Notes: generated by a model not told the origin, from the sequence alone. A DNA stretch of 53,913 bases from Ilumatobacteraceae bacterium (GCA_013213745.1 JABSQH010000009.1:1-53913); one strand, 5' to 3'. Counted from the stretch's first letter, positions 27,755 to 37,292 are shown. Made by a program: numbers and translations.

Positions 27755-28951
27755 TCACGTCGCCCGCACGCGGTCGGCCATCGCCGCCGCCTCGGCTGCG
27801 GGCGGGGTGCCCGGTTCGGCGCGGGCGCCGGCAGCCACGAGCACGTCGAGGTCGAAGGGGTGCACGCTGGCGTAGCGCAGAAGCTGGTGGGCGTTGCCCG
27901 AGGCAAGCAGCACGTTGCGCAGGGCGACTTCGACATGTCGGCGCGTCTCGACGATGAGCGGACTCTCGCTCGTCGGCAGGAGTTCGCCGCGATACAGCGT
28001 GGTCGCCCACTCGAGGTCGCCGCGCTCGATCGCCTGCAGAACCTGGGTGACGTCGACGTCAAGGTCGAGCGTCAATTGATACGGCCTCGAGGCGATCGCA
28101 CCCCCGAGCAATCGGCGGAGGTGGGAGATCTCGGCCTTTACGGTCGCGGTACTCACCGCGCGCGCTCCGTACAGGGCATCGTGCAGCTCGTCGAGCCGGG
28201 CGGTGGAGCGCAGGGCGAGCACCGTCAGCAGCTCGAGTTGACGCGGGGTGCAATGCAGCCTCTTGCCGTCGAGAGCGACAAGCGACTCGCCGAGGACACG
28301 CAACGAGAGTCGGCGAGCATCGAGATCGACGTCGCGTAGCTCGACCTCGATCAGCTGGGCCATCGCTTCCACCGTGGTCGCCGCCAGCGTCGATGCGCGG
28401 TCCCAACGAGAACTCAGGTCGAGCGCACCGACCAAGCGTCCGTCTGGCGTGCGCAGCGGCGCGGCATAACACACCCAATCGTGCACCGGTTCGCACCAGT
28501 GTTCGCCAGCAAACACCGCCGCCGCCCGCCGAGTCGCCAGCGCGAGACCCGGAGCGTTCGTTCCTGCCACCGACTCGCTCCAGTTGGTGCCGGTGACGAA
28601 GTGGGCGCGGTCGGCGAAGCGGCGCATCATCGGCCCCGCCGAGCTCCACACGATGGTGCCGGCGGCGTCGACGACCGCAGCTACGTAGTCCTCGGCCGCA
28701 GCGAGCGTCTCGAGTCGTTCGAGCACCGGCGTGGCGGCGCGGCCGATCGCAGAACCGCGCCACGCCAGCTGCGCATCGTCTGCGCCGGGTGTGGGCGGTC
28801 GGCCAGCGACGGGCACGTGGCGGCAGCGATCCCACGACTCAGCAACGTCGCTGGCCAGCAAGTTGGCGGCGCTGGCGGCGACCGGTGCCGCCTCATACTC
28901 GGCATGGACGCGTTCGAGCTGGCGGCGGCGCTGGACCAGGTCCTGACTCAC
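27755..28951 (-). CDS. GAF-domain transcriptional regulator with C-terminal winged helix (BTAD-like end)
   Basis: 398 residues, GTG start (VSQDLVQRRRQLERVHAEYE). The N-terminal ~60 residues with ASDVAESWDRCRHVPV resemble the SWxRC lead of AcoR-type activators. Residues about 80-210 are a GAF sensor domain: VVDAAGTIVWSSAG, GTNWSESVAGTNAPGLALAT, HWCEPVHDWVCYAAPL, GRLVGALDLSSRW. Residues about 240-305 look like a winged helix of the transcriptional regulatory C-terminal type: LHCTPRQLELLTVLALR and TATVKAEISHLRRLLGG. The remainder (LYRGELLPTSESPLIVETRR) resembles a BTAD-like helical end. There is no sigma-54 AAA domain. It is divergent from an aldehyde dehydrogenase with a palindrome between them, so it probably senses an alcohol or aldehyde and controls that gene (inference). 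Confidence 0.82.
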   Translation of the reverse strand: MSQDLVQRRRQLERVHAEYEAAPVAASAANLLASDVAESWDRCRHVPVAGRPPTPGADDAQLAWRGSAIGRAATPVLERLETLAAAEDYVAAVVDAAGTIVWSSAGPMMRRFADRAHFVTGTNWSESVAGTNAPGLALATRRAAAVFAGEHWCEPVHDWVCYAAPLRTPDGRLVGALDLSSRWDRASTLAATTVEAMAQLIEVELRDVDLDARRLSLRVLGESLVALDGKRLHCTPRQLELLTVLALRSTARLDELHDALYGARAVSTATVKAEISHLRRLLGGAIASRPYQLTLDLDVDVTQVLQAIERGDLEWATTLYRGELLPTSESPLIVETRRHVEVALRNVLLASGNAHQLLRYASVHPFDLDVLVAAGARAEPGTPPAAEAAAMADRVRAT

Positions 28952-29063
28952 CGATGCTCACCCCTCTGAAGTCGGTCGTGTCTGATGTCGATTGTCGCTG
29001 ACGATGTGGGCCAGCTCATGCTGCGCCAACCTTTTTCCAACCCCCACGCGACATGTTATGTGA

Positions 29064-29083
29064 GGTGACACTCGGGTGTCACC
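29064..29083. promoter_or_regulatory. Perfect palindrome, candidate operator of the aldehyde dehydrogenase gene
   Basis: GGTGACACTCGGGTGTCACC has 8-base arms (GGTGACAC/GTGTCACC) around TCGG. It lies 45 bases before the aldehyde dehydrogenase start and 113 bases from the start of the divergent GAF regulator. It sits where a repressor or class-II activator would touch the promoter. The GAF protein is the obvious candidate ligand-responsive binder. Confidence 0.5.
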
Positions 29084-29127
29084 GGCCATATCAATTCCGT
29101 CACGGTCAAACTCAAGAGGGGGTCCAC

Positions 29128-30648
29128 GTGACTGCATTTCCGATCCCGGGCACCGCAGACAGCCCGATCTCGTTCAAGGAGCGCTACGACAACTTCATCG
29201 GTGGCAAATGGGTCGCGCCGGTCGAAGGTCGATATTTCGACAACGTCAGCCCGGTCAGCGGCAAGCCGTACTGCCAGGTCGCCCGATCTACCGACGCTGA
29301 CATCGAGCTGGCGCTCGACGCGGCGCACGCGGCCAAGGAGTCGTGGGGCTCGACCAGTCCGGGGGAGCGCTCGAACCTGCTGTTGAAGATCGCCGATCGC
29401 ATCGAAGAAAATCTGCAAGATCTGGCGGTCATCGAGACCTGGGAGAACGGCAAGCCGGTACGCGAGACCCTCGCTGCCGACCTCCCGCTCGCGGTCGACC
29501 ACTACCGCTACTTCGCCGGGGTGCTTCGTTCTCAAGAAGGAACGATCAGCCAGATCGATGCCAACACGGTGGCGTACCACTATCGCGAGCCGCTCGGCGT
29601 CGTCGGCCAGATCATTCCGTGGAACTTCCCGATCCTGATGGCTGCGTGGAAGCTGGCGCCAGCGCTGGCTGCCGGCAACTGCGTCGTGCTCAAGCCCGCT
29701 GAGCAGACACCGGCGTCGATCCTGATGGTGATGGAGCTGATCGCCGACCTGTTGCCCGACGGCGTGATCAACATCGTCAACGGGTTCGGCCTCGAGGCCG
29801 GCAAACCGTTGGCGTCGAGCAAGCGTGTCGCCAAGGTCGCGTTCACCGGGGAGACGACGACCGGCAAGCTCATTATGCAGTACGCGTCGGAGAACATCAT
29901 CCCGGTCACGCTGGAGCTCGGTGGCAAGAGCCCGAACATCTTCATGCCCGACGTGATGGACGCCGACGACGCGTACGTCGACGCGGCGCTCGAAGGGTTC
30001 GTGATGTTCGCCCTCAACCAGGGCGAGGTGTGTACCTGCCCCTCGCGCGCGTTGGTGGCCGAGTCGATCTACGAGCCGTTCATGGAACGAGCCCTCGACC
30101 GGGTCAAGAAGATCGTCACCGGCGATCCGCTCGATCCCGACACGATGATCGGCGCACAGGCCTCACAGGAGCAATACGACAAGATCATGTCGTACATCGA
30201 GATCGGCAAGAACGAGGGTGCCGAGGTGCTCGTCGGGGGTGAGTCGCGGGCGATCGAGGTGCACGCCGACGGCTACTACGTCGAACCCACCGTGCTCAAG
30301 GGTGAGAACTCGATGCGCGTGTTTCAGGAGGAGATCTTCGGGCCGGTGTTGGCGGTCACGACGTTCAAGACCGAGTCCGAGGCGTTGGCCATCGCCAACG
30401 ACACCGAATACGGGCTCGGGGCAGGGCTGTGGACTCGCCGCAACGACGTGGTGTATCGGATGGGTCGTGCGATCGAAGCCGGTCGCGTCTGGGTCAACAC
30501 GTACCACGCCTATCCCGCCCACGCCGCGTTCGGTGGCTACAAGGGTTCAGGCATCGGGCGGGAGACGCACAAGATGATGCTCGACCACTATCAGCAGACG
30601 AAGAATCTGCTCGTCAGCTACAGCGGCCAGAAGCTCGGGTTCTTCTGA
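29128..30648 (+). CDS. NAD-dependent aldehyde dehydrogenase (acetaldehyde dehydrogenase ExaC/AldB-like)
   Basis: 506 residues from the GTG at 29128, preceded by the purine-rich AGAGGGGG. ALDH superfamily motifs are complete: [40 protein letters not shown] (cofactor and Asn), [38 protein letters not shown] (Glu263, general base), [11 protein letters not shown] (nucleophile Cys302 with Cys304), [14 protein letters not shown] and [14 protein letters not shown]. The EVCTCPSR form and close overall match point to the ExaC/AldB group, which oxidises acetaldehyde and related short aldehydes produced from alcohols. The divergent GAF regulator supports inducible expression. An inverted repeat pair follows the stop. 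Confidence 0.94.
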   Translation: MTAFPIPGTADSPISFKERYDNFIGGKWVAPVEGRYFDNVSPVSGKPYCQVARSTDADIELALDAAHAAKESWGSTSPGERSNLLLKIADRIEENLQDLAVIETWENGKPVRETLAADLPLAVDHYRYFAGVLRSQEGTISQIDANTVAYHYREPLGVVGQIIPWNFPILMAAWKLAPALAAGNCVVLKPAEQTPASILMVMELIADLLPDGVINIVNGFGLEAGKPLASSKRVAKVAFTGETTTGKLIMQYASENIIPVTLELGGKSPNIFMPDVMDADDAYVDAALEGFVMFALNQGEVCTCPSRALVAESIYEPFMERALDRVKKIVTGDPLDPDTMIGAQASQEQYDKIMSYIEIGKNEGAEVLVGGESRAIEVHADGYYVEPTVLKGENSMRVFQEEIFGPVLAVTTFKTESEALAIANDTEYGLGAGLWTRRNDVVYRMGRAIEAGRVWVNTYHAYPAHAAFGGYKGSGIGRETHKMMLDHYQQTKNLLVSYSGQKLGFF

Positions 30649-30657
30649 TCCGCCTCT

Positions 30658-30766
30658 GAAACCGGGGATTCCGTGCCGGATGTGCACGAAATCGCGACAA
30701 TTTCGGCGTCGTCGCCCGAACTGTTTGCGGTGGCGTGCGCCAGACGCACGTAATCCCCGGTTTTTC
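30658..30766. repeat. Inverted pair (units E and E') of the intergenic CGTGCG-hairpin repeat
   Basis: The left end is GAAACCGGGGATTCCGTGC (30658-30676). The right end, read on the minus strand from 30766, is GAAAAACCGGGGATTACGTG, then CGTCTGGCGCACGCC. The two ends are inverted copies that agree over about 19 bases, enclosing about 70 bases with AATTTCGGCG and the mirrored GTTCGGGCGACG. It fills the 128-base gap between the convergent aldehyde dehydrogenase and amidase genes. It gives the clearest complete copy of the element in the window. Confidence 0.75.
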
Positions 30767-30776
30767 TGTGGAGGCG

Positions 30777-32240
30777 TCAGGTGGGGTGGCGGTCGGCCCA
30801 TGGGTGGGCGGCTTCGAGTTGGGCCGCGACCGAGATCAGGAGGTCCTCACGACCGTACGCACCGACGAGTTGCACACCGATCGGGAGGCCGTCGTCGTTC
30901 CAGTGCAGGGGCAGGCTGATCCCCGGTTGACCACTGGCGTTGAACGGCGGAGTGAACGGCACCCACTCGCCGGCCCGGCGAAGCGGCGCAACCACATCGC
31001 CGTCGACGTGGCCGTGTTCGCCGATCCGCACCGGCGGCTCGGCGAGTGTCGGCGTGAGCAGGAGATCCCAGCCGTCGGCCCACCACTGCTGCATCTCGCG
31101 CCGGTACTGCGCCACCGCAGCGAGTGCGTCGGCGTACTGCGGTCCGGTGACGAGCTTGGCGAACTCGGCTTGTGCCCAGTTGACCGGCTCGACCTCGTCT
31201 TCGGTGAGCTCGCGCCCGATCATCGCCCCCATGCCCTCGATGCCGAGCGCCATGTTGGTCGCCCACATCGCCGAGAAACGATCGGTGAAGGTTCTGTCCT
31301 CCAACACGGTCGGATATCCGGGTTCGACGTCGTGTCCGAGGTTCTCCAGCATGCTGCCTGCCGCCCGCACCGCATCGACGACATCGGTCGAGATGGGGTT
31401 GCCCTGCGGATGCATGTCGAGAAGCCCGATGCGAAGGCGGCCAGGTTCGCCCGCCAACTCGTCGGCGAACGGGCGCAAGGGGGCCGGAGCGATGACGGTG
31501 TCGCCAACTCCGGGGCCGTGTACTGCGTCGAGGAGACGGGCGGTGTCGCGCACGGAGCGGCTGACGCAGAACGCCACGCTCAACCCATTTTCGGTGCGTT
31601 CCGGGCCGAGGGTGATGCGACCCTGCGACGGCTTCAAGCCGACGAGTCCGCAGCACGATGCCGGGATCCGAATCGAGCCACCACCGTCTGAGGCATTGGC
31701 GATGGGGACCATGCCCGCAGCGACCGCCGCGGCTGCGCCGCCGCTCGACCCTCCCGGCGAGTGATCGGTGTTCCACGGATTGCGTGTCGGGCCGAACGCC
31801 ACCGGTTCGGTCACGGGAAGGCTGCCGAGTTCCGGGCTCGACGTCCGGCCGAGGTTGATCAGCCCGGCGTCGCGGAATCGGGCAACGAGCGTGGAATCGA
31901 AGGTCGACACGGGTTGGGCATTGCGCAGCGCCTGGTTGCCTTGCGTCAGCGGTGTGCCTGTGTCATGTGCGTACAGATCCTTCAGCAGGAACGGCACGCC
32001 GAGGAACGGCGCAGTGTCGACGCCGTCGTCCCCGCCGGCGAGGGCTTCGTCGATCGCCGCTGCCTCTCCGGCAGCGCGGTCGTACCACTTCATGTTGACC
32101 GCGTTGAGCGGCCCGTCAAGCTGGTCGATCCGTTCCGCCGCGGCGTCGACCATCTCGCGCGCCGAGATCTCCTTCGACGTGACCATCTCGGCCTGCTCGG
32201 TGGCATCCATCCAGCGTGTGCGGTCGGCGATCTCGCTCAT
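30777..32240 (-). CDS. Amidase-signature family hydrolase
   Basis: 487 residues from the ATG at 32240 (MSEIADRTRWMDATEQAEMV). The amidase signature Ser-cisSer-Lys triad is visible: LGVPFLLKDLYAHD (Lys87), SPGGSSGGAAAAVAAGMVP (cis-Ser at about 165-166) and SDGGGSIRIPASCCGLVGLK (nucleophile Ser190). Spacing and length suit the NylA/fatty-acid-amide-hydrolase-like branch rather than GatA, since it lacks gatB/gatC neighbours. It hydrolyses amide bonds of unknown substrates in the cytoplasm. It is divergent from an alcohol dehydrogenase (32 bases between starts). Confidence 0.92.
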   Translation of the reverse strand: MSEIADRTRWMDATEQAEMVTSKEISAREMVDAAAERIDQLDGPLNAVNMKWYDRAAGEAAAIDEALAGGDDGVDTAPFLGVPFLLKDLYAHDTGTPLTQGNQALRNAQPVSTFDSTLVARFRDAGLINLGRTSSPELGSLPVTEPVAFGPTRNPWNTDHSPGGSSGGAAAAVAAGMVPIANASDGGGSIRIPASCCGLVGLKPSQGRITLGPERTENGLSVAFCVSRSVRDTARLLDAVHGPGVGDTVIAPAPLRPFADELAGEPGRLRIGLLDMHPQGNPISTDVVDAVRAAGSMLENLGHDVEPGYPTVLEDRTFTDRFSAMWATNMALGIEGMGAMIGRELTEDEVEPVNWAQAEFAKLVTGPQYADALAAVAQYRREMQQWWADGWDLLLTPTLAEPPVRIGEHGHVDGDVVAPLRRAGEWVPFTPPFNASGQPGISLPLHWNDDGLPIGVQLVGAYGREDLLISVAAQLEAAHPWADRHPT

Positions 32241-32272
32241 CTGCCGGTTGTAGCAGACTCTGGAGCATCGTG

Positions 32273-33274
32273 ATGCGAGCGCAGCAACTCGACCAGCCTG
32301 CTCCGATCGGCGAGCGCCCGTTGCACGTGATCGAGCGCGCCGAGACCGCGCCACCGCCGGGAGAGTTGCGATTGGATGTCGCTGCGTGCGGCGTGTGCCG
32401 CACCGACTTGCAGCTGATCGAGGGCGACCTGGCGGCGCGCCATCTGCCGATCGTTCCAGGCCACCAGATCGTTGGACGGGTCGCCGCTGTCGGCGCAGGG
32501 GTCGAGGAATGGTCGATCGGCGATCGTGTCGGTGTGGCATGGCTGGGTGGGGCCTGCGGAGCCTGCGACTTCTGTCGGCGCGGCCACGAGAATCTCTGCC
32601 CGGACGCAGAGTTCACTGGCTGGGATCGCGACGGCGGCTACGCCAACACGGCGACGGCGCGGGCCGACTTCGTGTTCGCCCTGCCGGGCGGGTTCGACGA
32701 TACCGATGCCGCACCGCTGCTGTGTGGCGGGGTCATCGGCTATCGATCGCTGAAGGTGTCCGGGATCGCGCCGGGCGGGCATTTGGGCCTGTACGGATTC
32801 GGTGCATCGGCGCTCCTGACGATCCAGGTCGCCACCCACTGGGGTTGTGAGGTCTTCGTGGCCACGCGTTCGGCGGATGAGCGCCGCCGGGCAACGGCGC
32901 TCGGCGCGTCGTGGGTCGGCGACTATGCCGACCCACCGCCCGTCCCGCTCGATGCGGCGATCACGTTCGCCCCGGTCGGATCGGTGGTCGTCGCCGCGCT
33001 GCGGGCGATCAGGCCGGGCGGGACGGTGGCGATCAATGCGATCCACCTCGATCGGATGCCCGAGTTCAACTACGACCTCCTCTGGCGCGAACGGGGGCTC
33101 CGCAGCGTTGCCAACTTCACCCGTGCCGACGCAACGGAGTTCATCGAGCTGGCGGCAACGATCCCGATTCGCACGGAGTACGAGGTGCACGCGCTCGGCG
33201 AGGCCAACGATGTGCTCGGCCGACTGGCGGCTGGCGCCGTCGGCGGCGCAGCGGTGCTCGTGCCCGATTCGTGA
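32273..33274 (+). CDS. Zinc-dependent alcohol dehydrogenase (MDR family, AdhA-like)
   Basis: 333 residues; ATG at 32273 with an adjacent in-frame GTG at 32270. MDR motifs are present: catalytic-zinc region CGVCRTDLQLIEGDL, then LPIVPGHQIVGRVAAVG, the structural zinc loop GACGACDFCRRGHENLC with four cysteines, the coenzyme motif GLYGFGASALLTIQVA (GxGxxG-like), VGSVVVAALRAIRPGGTVA, and the end of the barrel VHALGEANDVLGRLAAG. It oxidises or reduces an unidentified alcohol/aldehyde with NAD(P). An SOS-like box and uvrA follow. Confidence 0.9.
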   Translation: MRAQQLDQPAPIGERPLHVIERAETAPPPGELRLDVAACGVCRTDLQLIEGDLAARHLPIVPGHQIVGRVAAVGAGVEEWSIGDRVGVAWLGGACGACDFCRRGHENLCPDAEFTGWDRDGGYANTATARADFVFALPGGFDDTDAAPLLCGGVIGYRSLKVSGIAPGGHLGLYGFGASALLTIQVATHWGCEVFVATRSADERRRATALGASWVGDYADPPPVPLDAAITFAPVGSVVVAALRAIRPGGTVAINAIHLDRMPEFNYDLLWRERGLRSVANFTRADATEFIELAATIPIRTEYEVHALGEANDVLGRLAAGAVGGAAVLVPDS

Positions 33275-33305
33275 ACTCGGCCGCGACAGCGGGTTGGAGC
33301 GCTGC

Positions 33306-33321
33306 GAGAACATACGTTCGC
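33306..33321. promoter_or_regulatory. Candidate LexA (SOS) box upstream of uvrA
   Basis: GAGAACATACGTTCGC keeps the core GAAC-N4-GTTC (33308-33319) of the actinobacterial SOS box, with three mismatches at the outer positions. It lies 18 bases before the uvrA ATG, overlapping where a promoter or transcription start would be. A second box of the same type precedes uvrB. Confidence 0.5.
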
Positions 33322-33339
33322 CGCTAGGCTCGGGCTGCG

Positions 33340-36288
33340 ATGGCTGCCCGCCGATCCGCCTCCACCACGACCGCCAAGAAGTCTGCGGCGGCGTCCGCTT
33401 CCACACCGTCGCCGGCACGCAAACGCGCCCCACGCAAAGACGATCCGCAGATCGTCGTGCGTGGTGCTCGTGAGCACAATCTGAAGAACGTCAACGTCGA
33501 GCTCCCACGCGATCGGCTCATCGTGCTCACCGGTTTGTCGGGCTCCGGCAAATCGAGTTTGGCGTTCGACACGATCTACGCCGAGGGCCAACGGCGCTAC
33601 GTCGAGTCGCTCAGCGCGTACGCCCGGCAGTTCCTCGGACAGATGGACAAGCCCGATGTCGACGTGATCGACGGTTTATCGCCGGCGATCTCCATCGACC
33701 AGAAATCCGCCAGCCGCAACCCGCGCTCGACCGTCGGCACGATCACCGAGGTCTACGACTACCTCCGTCTGCTGTATGCCCGAATCGGCATCCAGCACTG
33801 TCCCAACGACGGCACCCGTCTCCAACGCCAGACGCCACAGCAGATCGTCGACCGCATCCTCGACATGGACGAGGGGCTGCGCTTTCAGGTGCTCGCTCCG
33901 GTCGTGCGCGGCCGCAAAGGTGAATACGACACGCTGCTCGAAGACCTGTCGGGGCAGGGCTACGTGCGGGCTCGCATCGACGGTGAGACCGTCGACATCG
34001 ACGAGTTCCTGAAGCGCGACGAGCGACTGGCCAAGTTCGAGAACCACAAGATCGAAGTGGTCGTCGACCGGTTGGTGTTGAAGGAGGGCATCGAGCGGCG
34101 CCTGACCGACTCGTTGGAGACAGCGCTCACGCTCGCCGACGGCGTCGCCGAGATCGAGATCGTGCCGCCCGCCGGGTCAGACGAGGAGCCGGAGACGCTG
34201 ACGTTCAGCCAGCATCTCGCATGTCCCAAGTGCGGCACCAGCTACGAAGAGTTGGCGCCGCGCAACTTCTCGTTCAACTCGCCATATGGCGCGTGTGCCA
34301 CGTGCGACGGGTTGGGCACCACGTTCGAGGTCGATCCCGAGCTGATCATCCCCGACCCCGACCTCCCGTTGTCCGACGGCGCGATCGCGCCATGGCGCAG
34401 TGCCCACACGCAGTACTTCACGCGGCTGCTCGAGGCCGTGGCCAACGTCAACGACATCGATCTCGAGGCGCCGTTCGGCTCGCTGTCGGCCAAGCAGAAG
34501 AAGGTGATCCTGCACGGCGTCAAGGGCAAGCTCACCGTCAAATACAAGAACCGCTACAACCGCAGCCGCAGCTACACCACCGAGTACGAGGGTGTGATCC
34601 CGTGGCTCCGGCGCCGCCACGAGGGCAGCGACAGCGACTGGGCCCGCGAGCAGTACGAGGGGTACATGCGCGAGGTCGCCTGCTCGGCGTGCGGCGGGAG
34701 TCGCCTCAAGCCGGCCACGCTGGCGGTCACCGTCGACGACAAGAACATCGCCGAAGTGTGCGAGATGTCGATCGGCGAGTCGGCCAAGTTCCTTGCGGCG
34801 CTGGAGCTCAGTGAGCGCGATCGCATCATCGCCGAGCGGGTCACCAAGGAGATCAACGCCCGCCTCGGCTTCTTGCTCGACGTCGGTCTCGACTACCTCA
34901 CCTTGTCGCGTTCGGCCGGCACGCTGGCCGGCGGGGAAGCGCAACGCATCCGACTGGCGTCGCAGATCGGTTCGGGTCTCGTCGGAACGCTGTACGTGCT
35001 CGACGAGCCGTCGATCGGTCTCCATCAGCGCGACAACCGGCGGCTGATCGACACGCTCACTCGACTGCGCGATCTCGGCAACACGGTGATCGTCGTCGAA
35101 CACGACGAAGAGACCATCCGCGAGTCCGACTGGATCGTCGACATCGGTCCCGGCGCCGGCGAGCACGGCGGCGAGGTTGTGTACTCCGGTCCGGTGAAGG
35201 GGCTCACGAAGGCCAAGACGTCGGTCACCGGTCAGTACCTCTCGGGGCGCAAGACCATCCCGGTGCCGAGCGAGCGCCGGCCCCAAGGCATCGAGCGGCT
35301 GACCATCGAGGGAGCCCGCGAACACAACCTCGACAACCTGACCGTCGACATCCCGTTGGGCAACTTCGTGTGCGTCACCGGTGTATCGGGATCGGGGAAG
35401 TCCACGCTGGTCCGCGACATCCTGTTGCCGGTACTCATGCAGAACATTTACAGCTCGAAGATGGCGCCGGGCCGGCACAAGCGGGTGCAGGGTGTGGATC
35501 TGCTCGACAAGGTCATCGACATGGACCAGTCGCCGATCGGGCGGACACCACGCTCCAACCCGGCGACATACACCGGCGTGTTCGACAACATCCGCAAGCT
35601 GTTCGCCTCGACCAACGAAGCCAAGGTTCGTGGGTATCTCCCCGGACGATTCAGCTTCAACGTCAAGGGTGGCCGCTGCGAAGCGTGCTCGGGCGACGGC
35701 ACGTTGAAGATCGAGATGCACTTCCTGCCCGATGTGTACGTGCCGTGTGAGGTGTGCAAGGGCGCTCGCTACAACCGCGACACGCTCGACATCGAGTTCA
35801 AGGGCAAGAACATCGCCGACGTGCTCGACATGCCGGTATCAGAAGCGGTCGAGTTCTTCGGCAACCAGCCGGGTATCGCCCGCTACATGCAGACCCTGGT
35901 CGACGTCGGCCTCGGCTACGTGCGCCTCGGACAGCCGGCGCCCACGCTGTCGGGCGGCGAGGCGCAACGGGTGAAGCTGTCGACCGAACTGGCCAAGCGA
36001 TCGACGGGCCACACGATCTATCTGCTCGACGAGCCGACGACGGGACTGCACTTCGACGACGTGCGGCGGTTGCTCACCGTGCTGCAACGACTGGTCGATC
36101 AGGGCAACACCGTGCTGGTGATCGAGCACAACCTCGATGTGATCAAGACCGCCGACTGGATCATCGACCTGGGTCCCGAGGGGGGTACCGGCGGTGGCAC
36201 GATCGTCGCTGAGGGTCCGCCCGAACACATCGCCACCGTCGAAGCCAGCCACACCGGCCGCTACCTCCGCGACCTGCTCCCCACCTGA
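33340..36288 (+). CDS. uvrA: Excinuclease ABC subunit A
   Basis: 982 residues, longer than the usual ~940-970 because of an Ala/Lys-rich N-terminal tail of about 33 residues before [20 protein letters not shown]. It has two ABC modules: [15 protein letters not shown] and [15 protein letters not shown] (Walker A), signatures [19 protein letters not shown] (first Ser of LSGGE replaced by Ala) and [19 protein letters not shown], and Walker B/H-loop regions [18 protein letters not shown] and [18 protein letters not shown]. Zinc-binding cysteines are seen in [20 protein letters not shown]...CATCDG, in [11 protein letters not shown], and in [20 protein letters not shown]...CEVCKG. UvrA dimers find helix-distorting damage and load UvrB. 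A LexA-like box lies just upstream. Confidence 0.97.
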   Translation: MAARRSASTTTAKKSAAASASTPSPARKRAPRKDDPQIVVRGAREHNLKNVNVELPRDRLIVLTGLSGSGKSSLAFDTIYAEGQRRYVESLSAYARQFLGQMDKPDVDVIDGLSPAISIDQKSASRNPRSTVGTITEVYDYLRLLYARIGIQHCPNDGTRLQRQTPQQIVDRILDMDEGLRFQVLAPVVRGRKGEYDTLLEDLSGQGYVRARIDGETVDIDEFLKRDERLAKFENHKIEVVVDRLVLKEGIERRLTDSLETALTLADGVAEIEIVPPAGSDEEPETLTFSQHLACPKCGTSYEELAPRNFSFNSPYGACATCDGLGTTFEVDPELIIPDPDLPLSDGAIAPWRSAHTQYFTRLLEAVANVNDIDLEAPFGSLSAKQKKVILHGVKGKLTVKYKNRYNRSRSYTTEYEGVIPWLRRRHEGSDSDWAREQYEGYMREVACSACGGSRLKPATLAVTVDDKNIAEVCEMSIGESAKFLAALELSERDRIIAERVTKEINARLGFLLDVGLDYLTLSRSAGTLAGGEAQRIRLASQIGSGLVGTLYVLDEPSIGLHQRDNRRLIDTLTRLRDLGNTVIVVEHDEETIRESDWIVDIGPGAGEHGGEVVYSGPVKGLTKAKTSVTGQYLSGRKTIPVPSERRPQGIERLTIEGAREHNLDNLTVDIPLGNFVCVTGVSGSGKSTLVRDILLPVLMQNIYSSKMAPGRHKRVQGVDLLDKVIDMDQSPIGRTPRSNPATYTGVFDNIRKLFASTNEAKVRGYLPGRFSFNVKGGRCEACSGDGTLKIEMHFLPDVYVPCEVCKGARYNRDTLDIEFKGKNIADVLDMPVSEAVEFFGNQPGIARYMQTLVDVGLGYVRLGQPAPTLSGGEAQRVKLSTELAKRSTGHTIYLLDEPTTGLHFDDVRRLLTVLQRLVDQGNTVLVIEHNLDVIKTADWIIDLGPEGGTGGGTIVAEGPPEHIATVEASHTGRYLRDLLPT

Positions 36289-36301
36289 CCCGAAACACCC
36301 A

Positions 36302-36346
36302 ACCGGTGAGCGAGATGGCCCCCTGTGGGCCGTTTGCCTCACCGGT
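36302..36346. terminator. Bidirectional hairpin between uvrA and the rhomboid-like gene
   Basis: ACCGGTGAG (36302-36310) pairs perfectly with CTCACCGGT (36338-36346), and the inner GGCCC/GGGCC forms a second stem. It lies between two convergent genes. No T-run follows, as is common in high-GC actinobacteria. Confidence 0.55.
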
Positions 36347-36368
36347 GGTGACGGGGCTGACCCGTCAG

Positions 36369-37265
36369 CTACTGCTTGCGGAGGCGCTTCGAGAGCTCGT
36401 TGAGGCGTTGCTTTTCGGCTCCGCTGAGCGCGTCCATCCCGTTGGCCCCGATCTTGTCGAGCAGCGCATCGAGTTCGGCCTGATCGGCCACCGATGTCGG
36501 CGGGGGAGGGGGCGGTGCCTGTTGCCACGGGCCCTCGACGACCTTCTGACGCGAGCGCGACGGCTTCGACCGCTTTTGGCGACGCGGCGATCGACTGCGA
36601 CCGCTCCCACTCGCTGACAGCGGGATGTGCGGGATCGGCCACCCCGTGGCCAGGCCGAGAGACCGACCGGCCGACAGCGACACGGCGATCAGTGCCAACA
36701 GGAACAAGATGTTGCCGCTCTGGCCGGCGCCGGTGAACTGCAGCAACTGCAGGAGGGTGAACACCGCCGCAAGTACCCACAATGGCACGACCTCGAACCA
36801 CTTCACGCCGGGGTACGTTGCGGCGTACACCCAGATCCCGGCGAGGAAGAGGTTGCTCAGCCCGGCCTCGATGAACAGGTCGAGGCCGGGGCCGATCGAG
36901 CCGACGAAGGTCATGATCACGGCGGGGATCGTGGTGACGGCGAGGACCCACACGACGAACTTGTTGCGCCCGAACAGTGCTTCGAGCTGCTGGCCGAAGA
37001 GGAAGAAGAAAACGATCCCGAGGAGTGGCCAAATCGCCGGCTCGGTGGCGATCGGCCACGTGACGACGCGCCACACCTCGAAGTCGCGCACCGCCGGTGG
37101 GAAGAACAGCAAGCGATCCCACAGCGTGCGGCTGAGGGCCCAGATGAACATCGTCACGACGGCGAGGCCGCAGAGGATGTCGACGGTGGTGACGTCGTAG
37201 CGGCCGGCCGTGAACCAGCCGGAGTTCGGACGGCGTCGGAACATCGCGGCGAACTGGTCGGACAT
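36369..37265 (-). CDS. Rhomboid-like membrane protein lacking the protease residues, with DUF6576-type C-terminal motif
   Basis: 298 residues from the ATG at 37265 (MSDQFAAMFRRRPNSGWFTA; a GTG just upstream is also in frame). About six hydrophobic segments lie between 30 and 215, including VWRVVTWPIATEPAIWPLLG, WRVVTWP being the usual rhomboid first-loop motif, and an FFFLFGQQLEALFG stretch. The GxSG serine and membrane His that make rhomboids serine proteases are absent; the corresponding stretch reads EAGLSNLFLAGIWVYA. The tail (220-298) is Arg/Pro-rich, then ends LDKIGANGMDALSGAEKQRL, like the short domain that closes many bacterial rhomboid proteins. It is therefore a pseudoprotease, Derlin-like, of unknown role. 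It converges with uvrA and is divergent from uvrC. Confidence 0.75.
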   Translation of the reverse strand: MSDQFAAMFRRRPNSGWFTAGRYDVTTVDILCGLAVVTMFIWALSRTLWDRLLFFPPAVRDFEVWRVVTWPIATEPAIWPLLGIVFFFLFGQQLEALFGRNKFVVWVLAVTTIPAVIMTFVGSIGPGLDLFIEAGLSNLFLAGIWVYAATYPGVKWFEVVPLWVLAAVFTLLQLLQFTGAGQSGNILFLLALIAVSLSAGRSLGLATGWPIPHIPLSASGSGRSRSPRRQKRSKPSRSRQKVVEGPWQQAPPPPPPTSVADQAELDALLDKIGANGMDALSGAEKQRLNELSKRLRKQ

Positions 37266-37292
37266 CACCCCTCACCGTATCCTCGATTCATC

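Noticed and set aside
34177-35721. A 514-codon minus-strand open frame opposite uvrA
   Set aside because: Antisense shadow; uvrA carries all family motifs on the plus strand.
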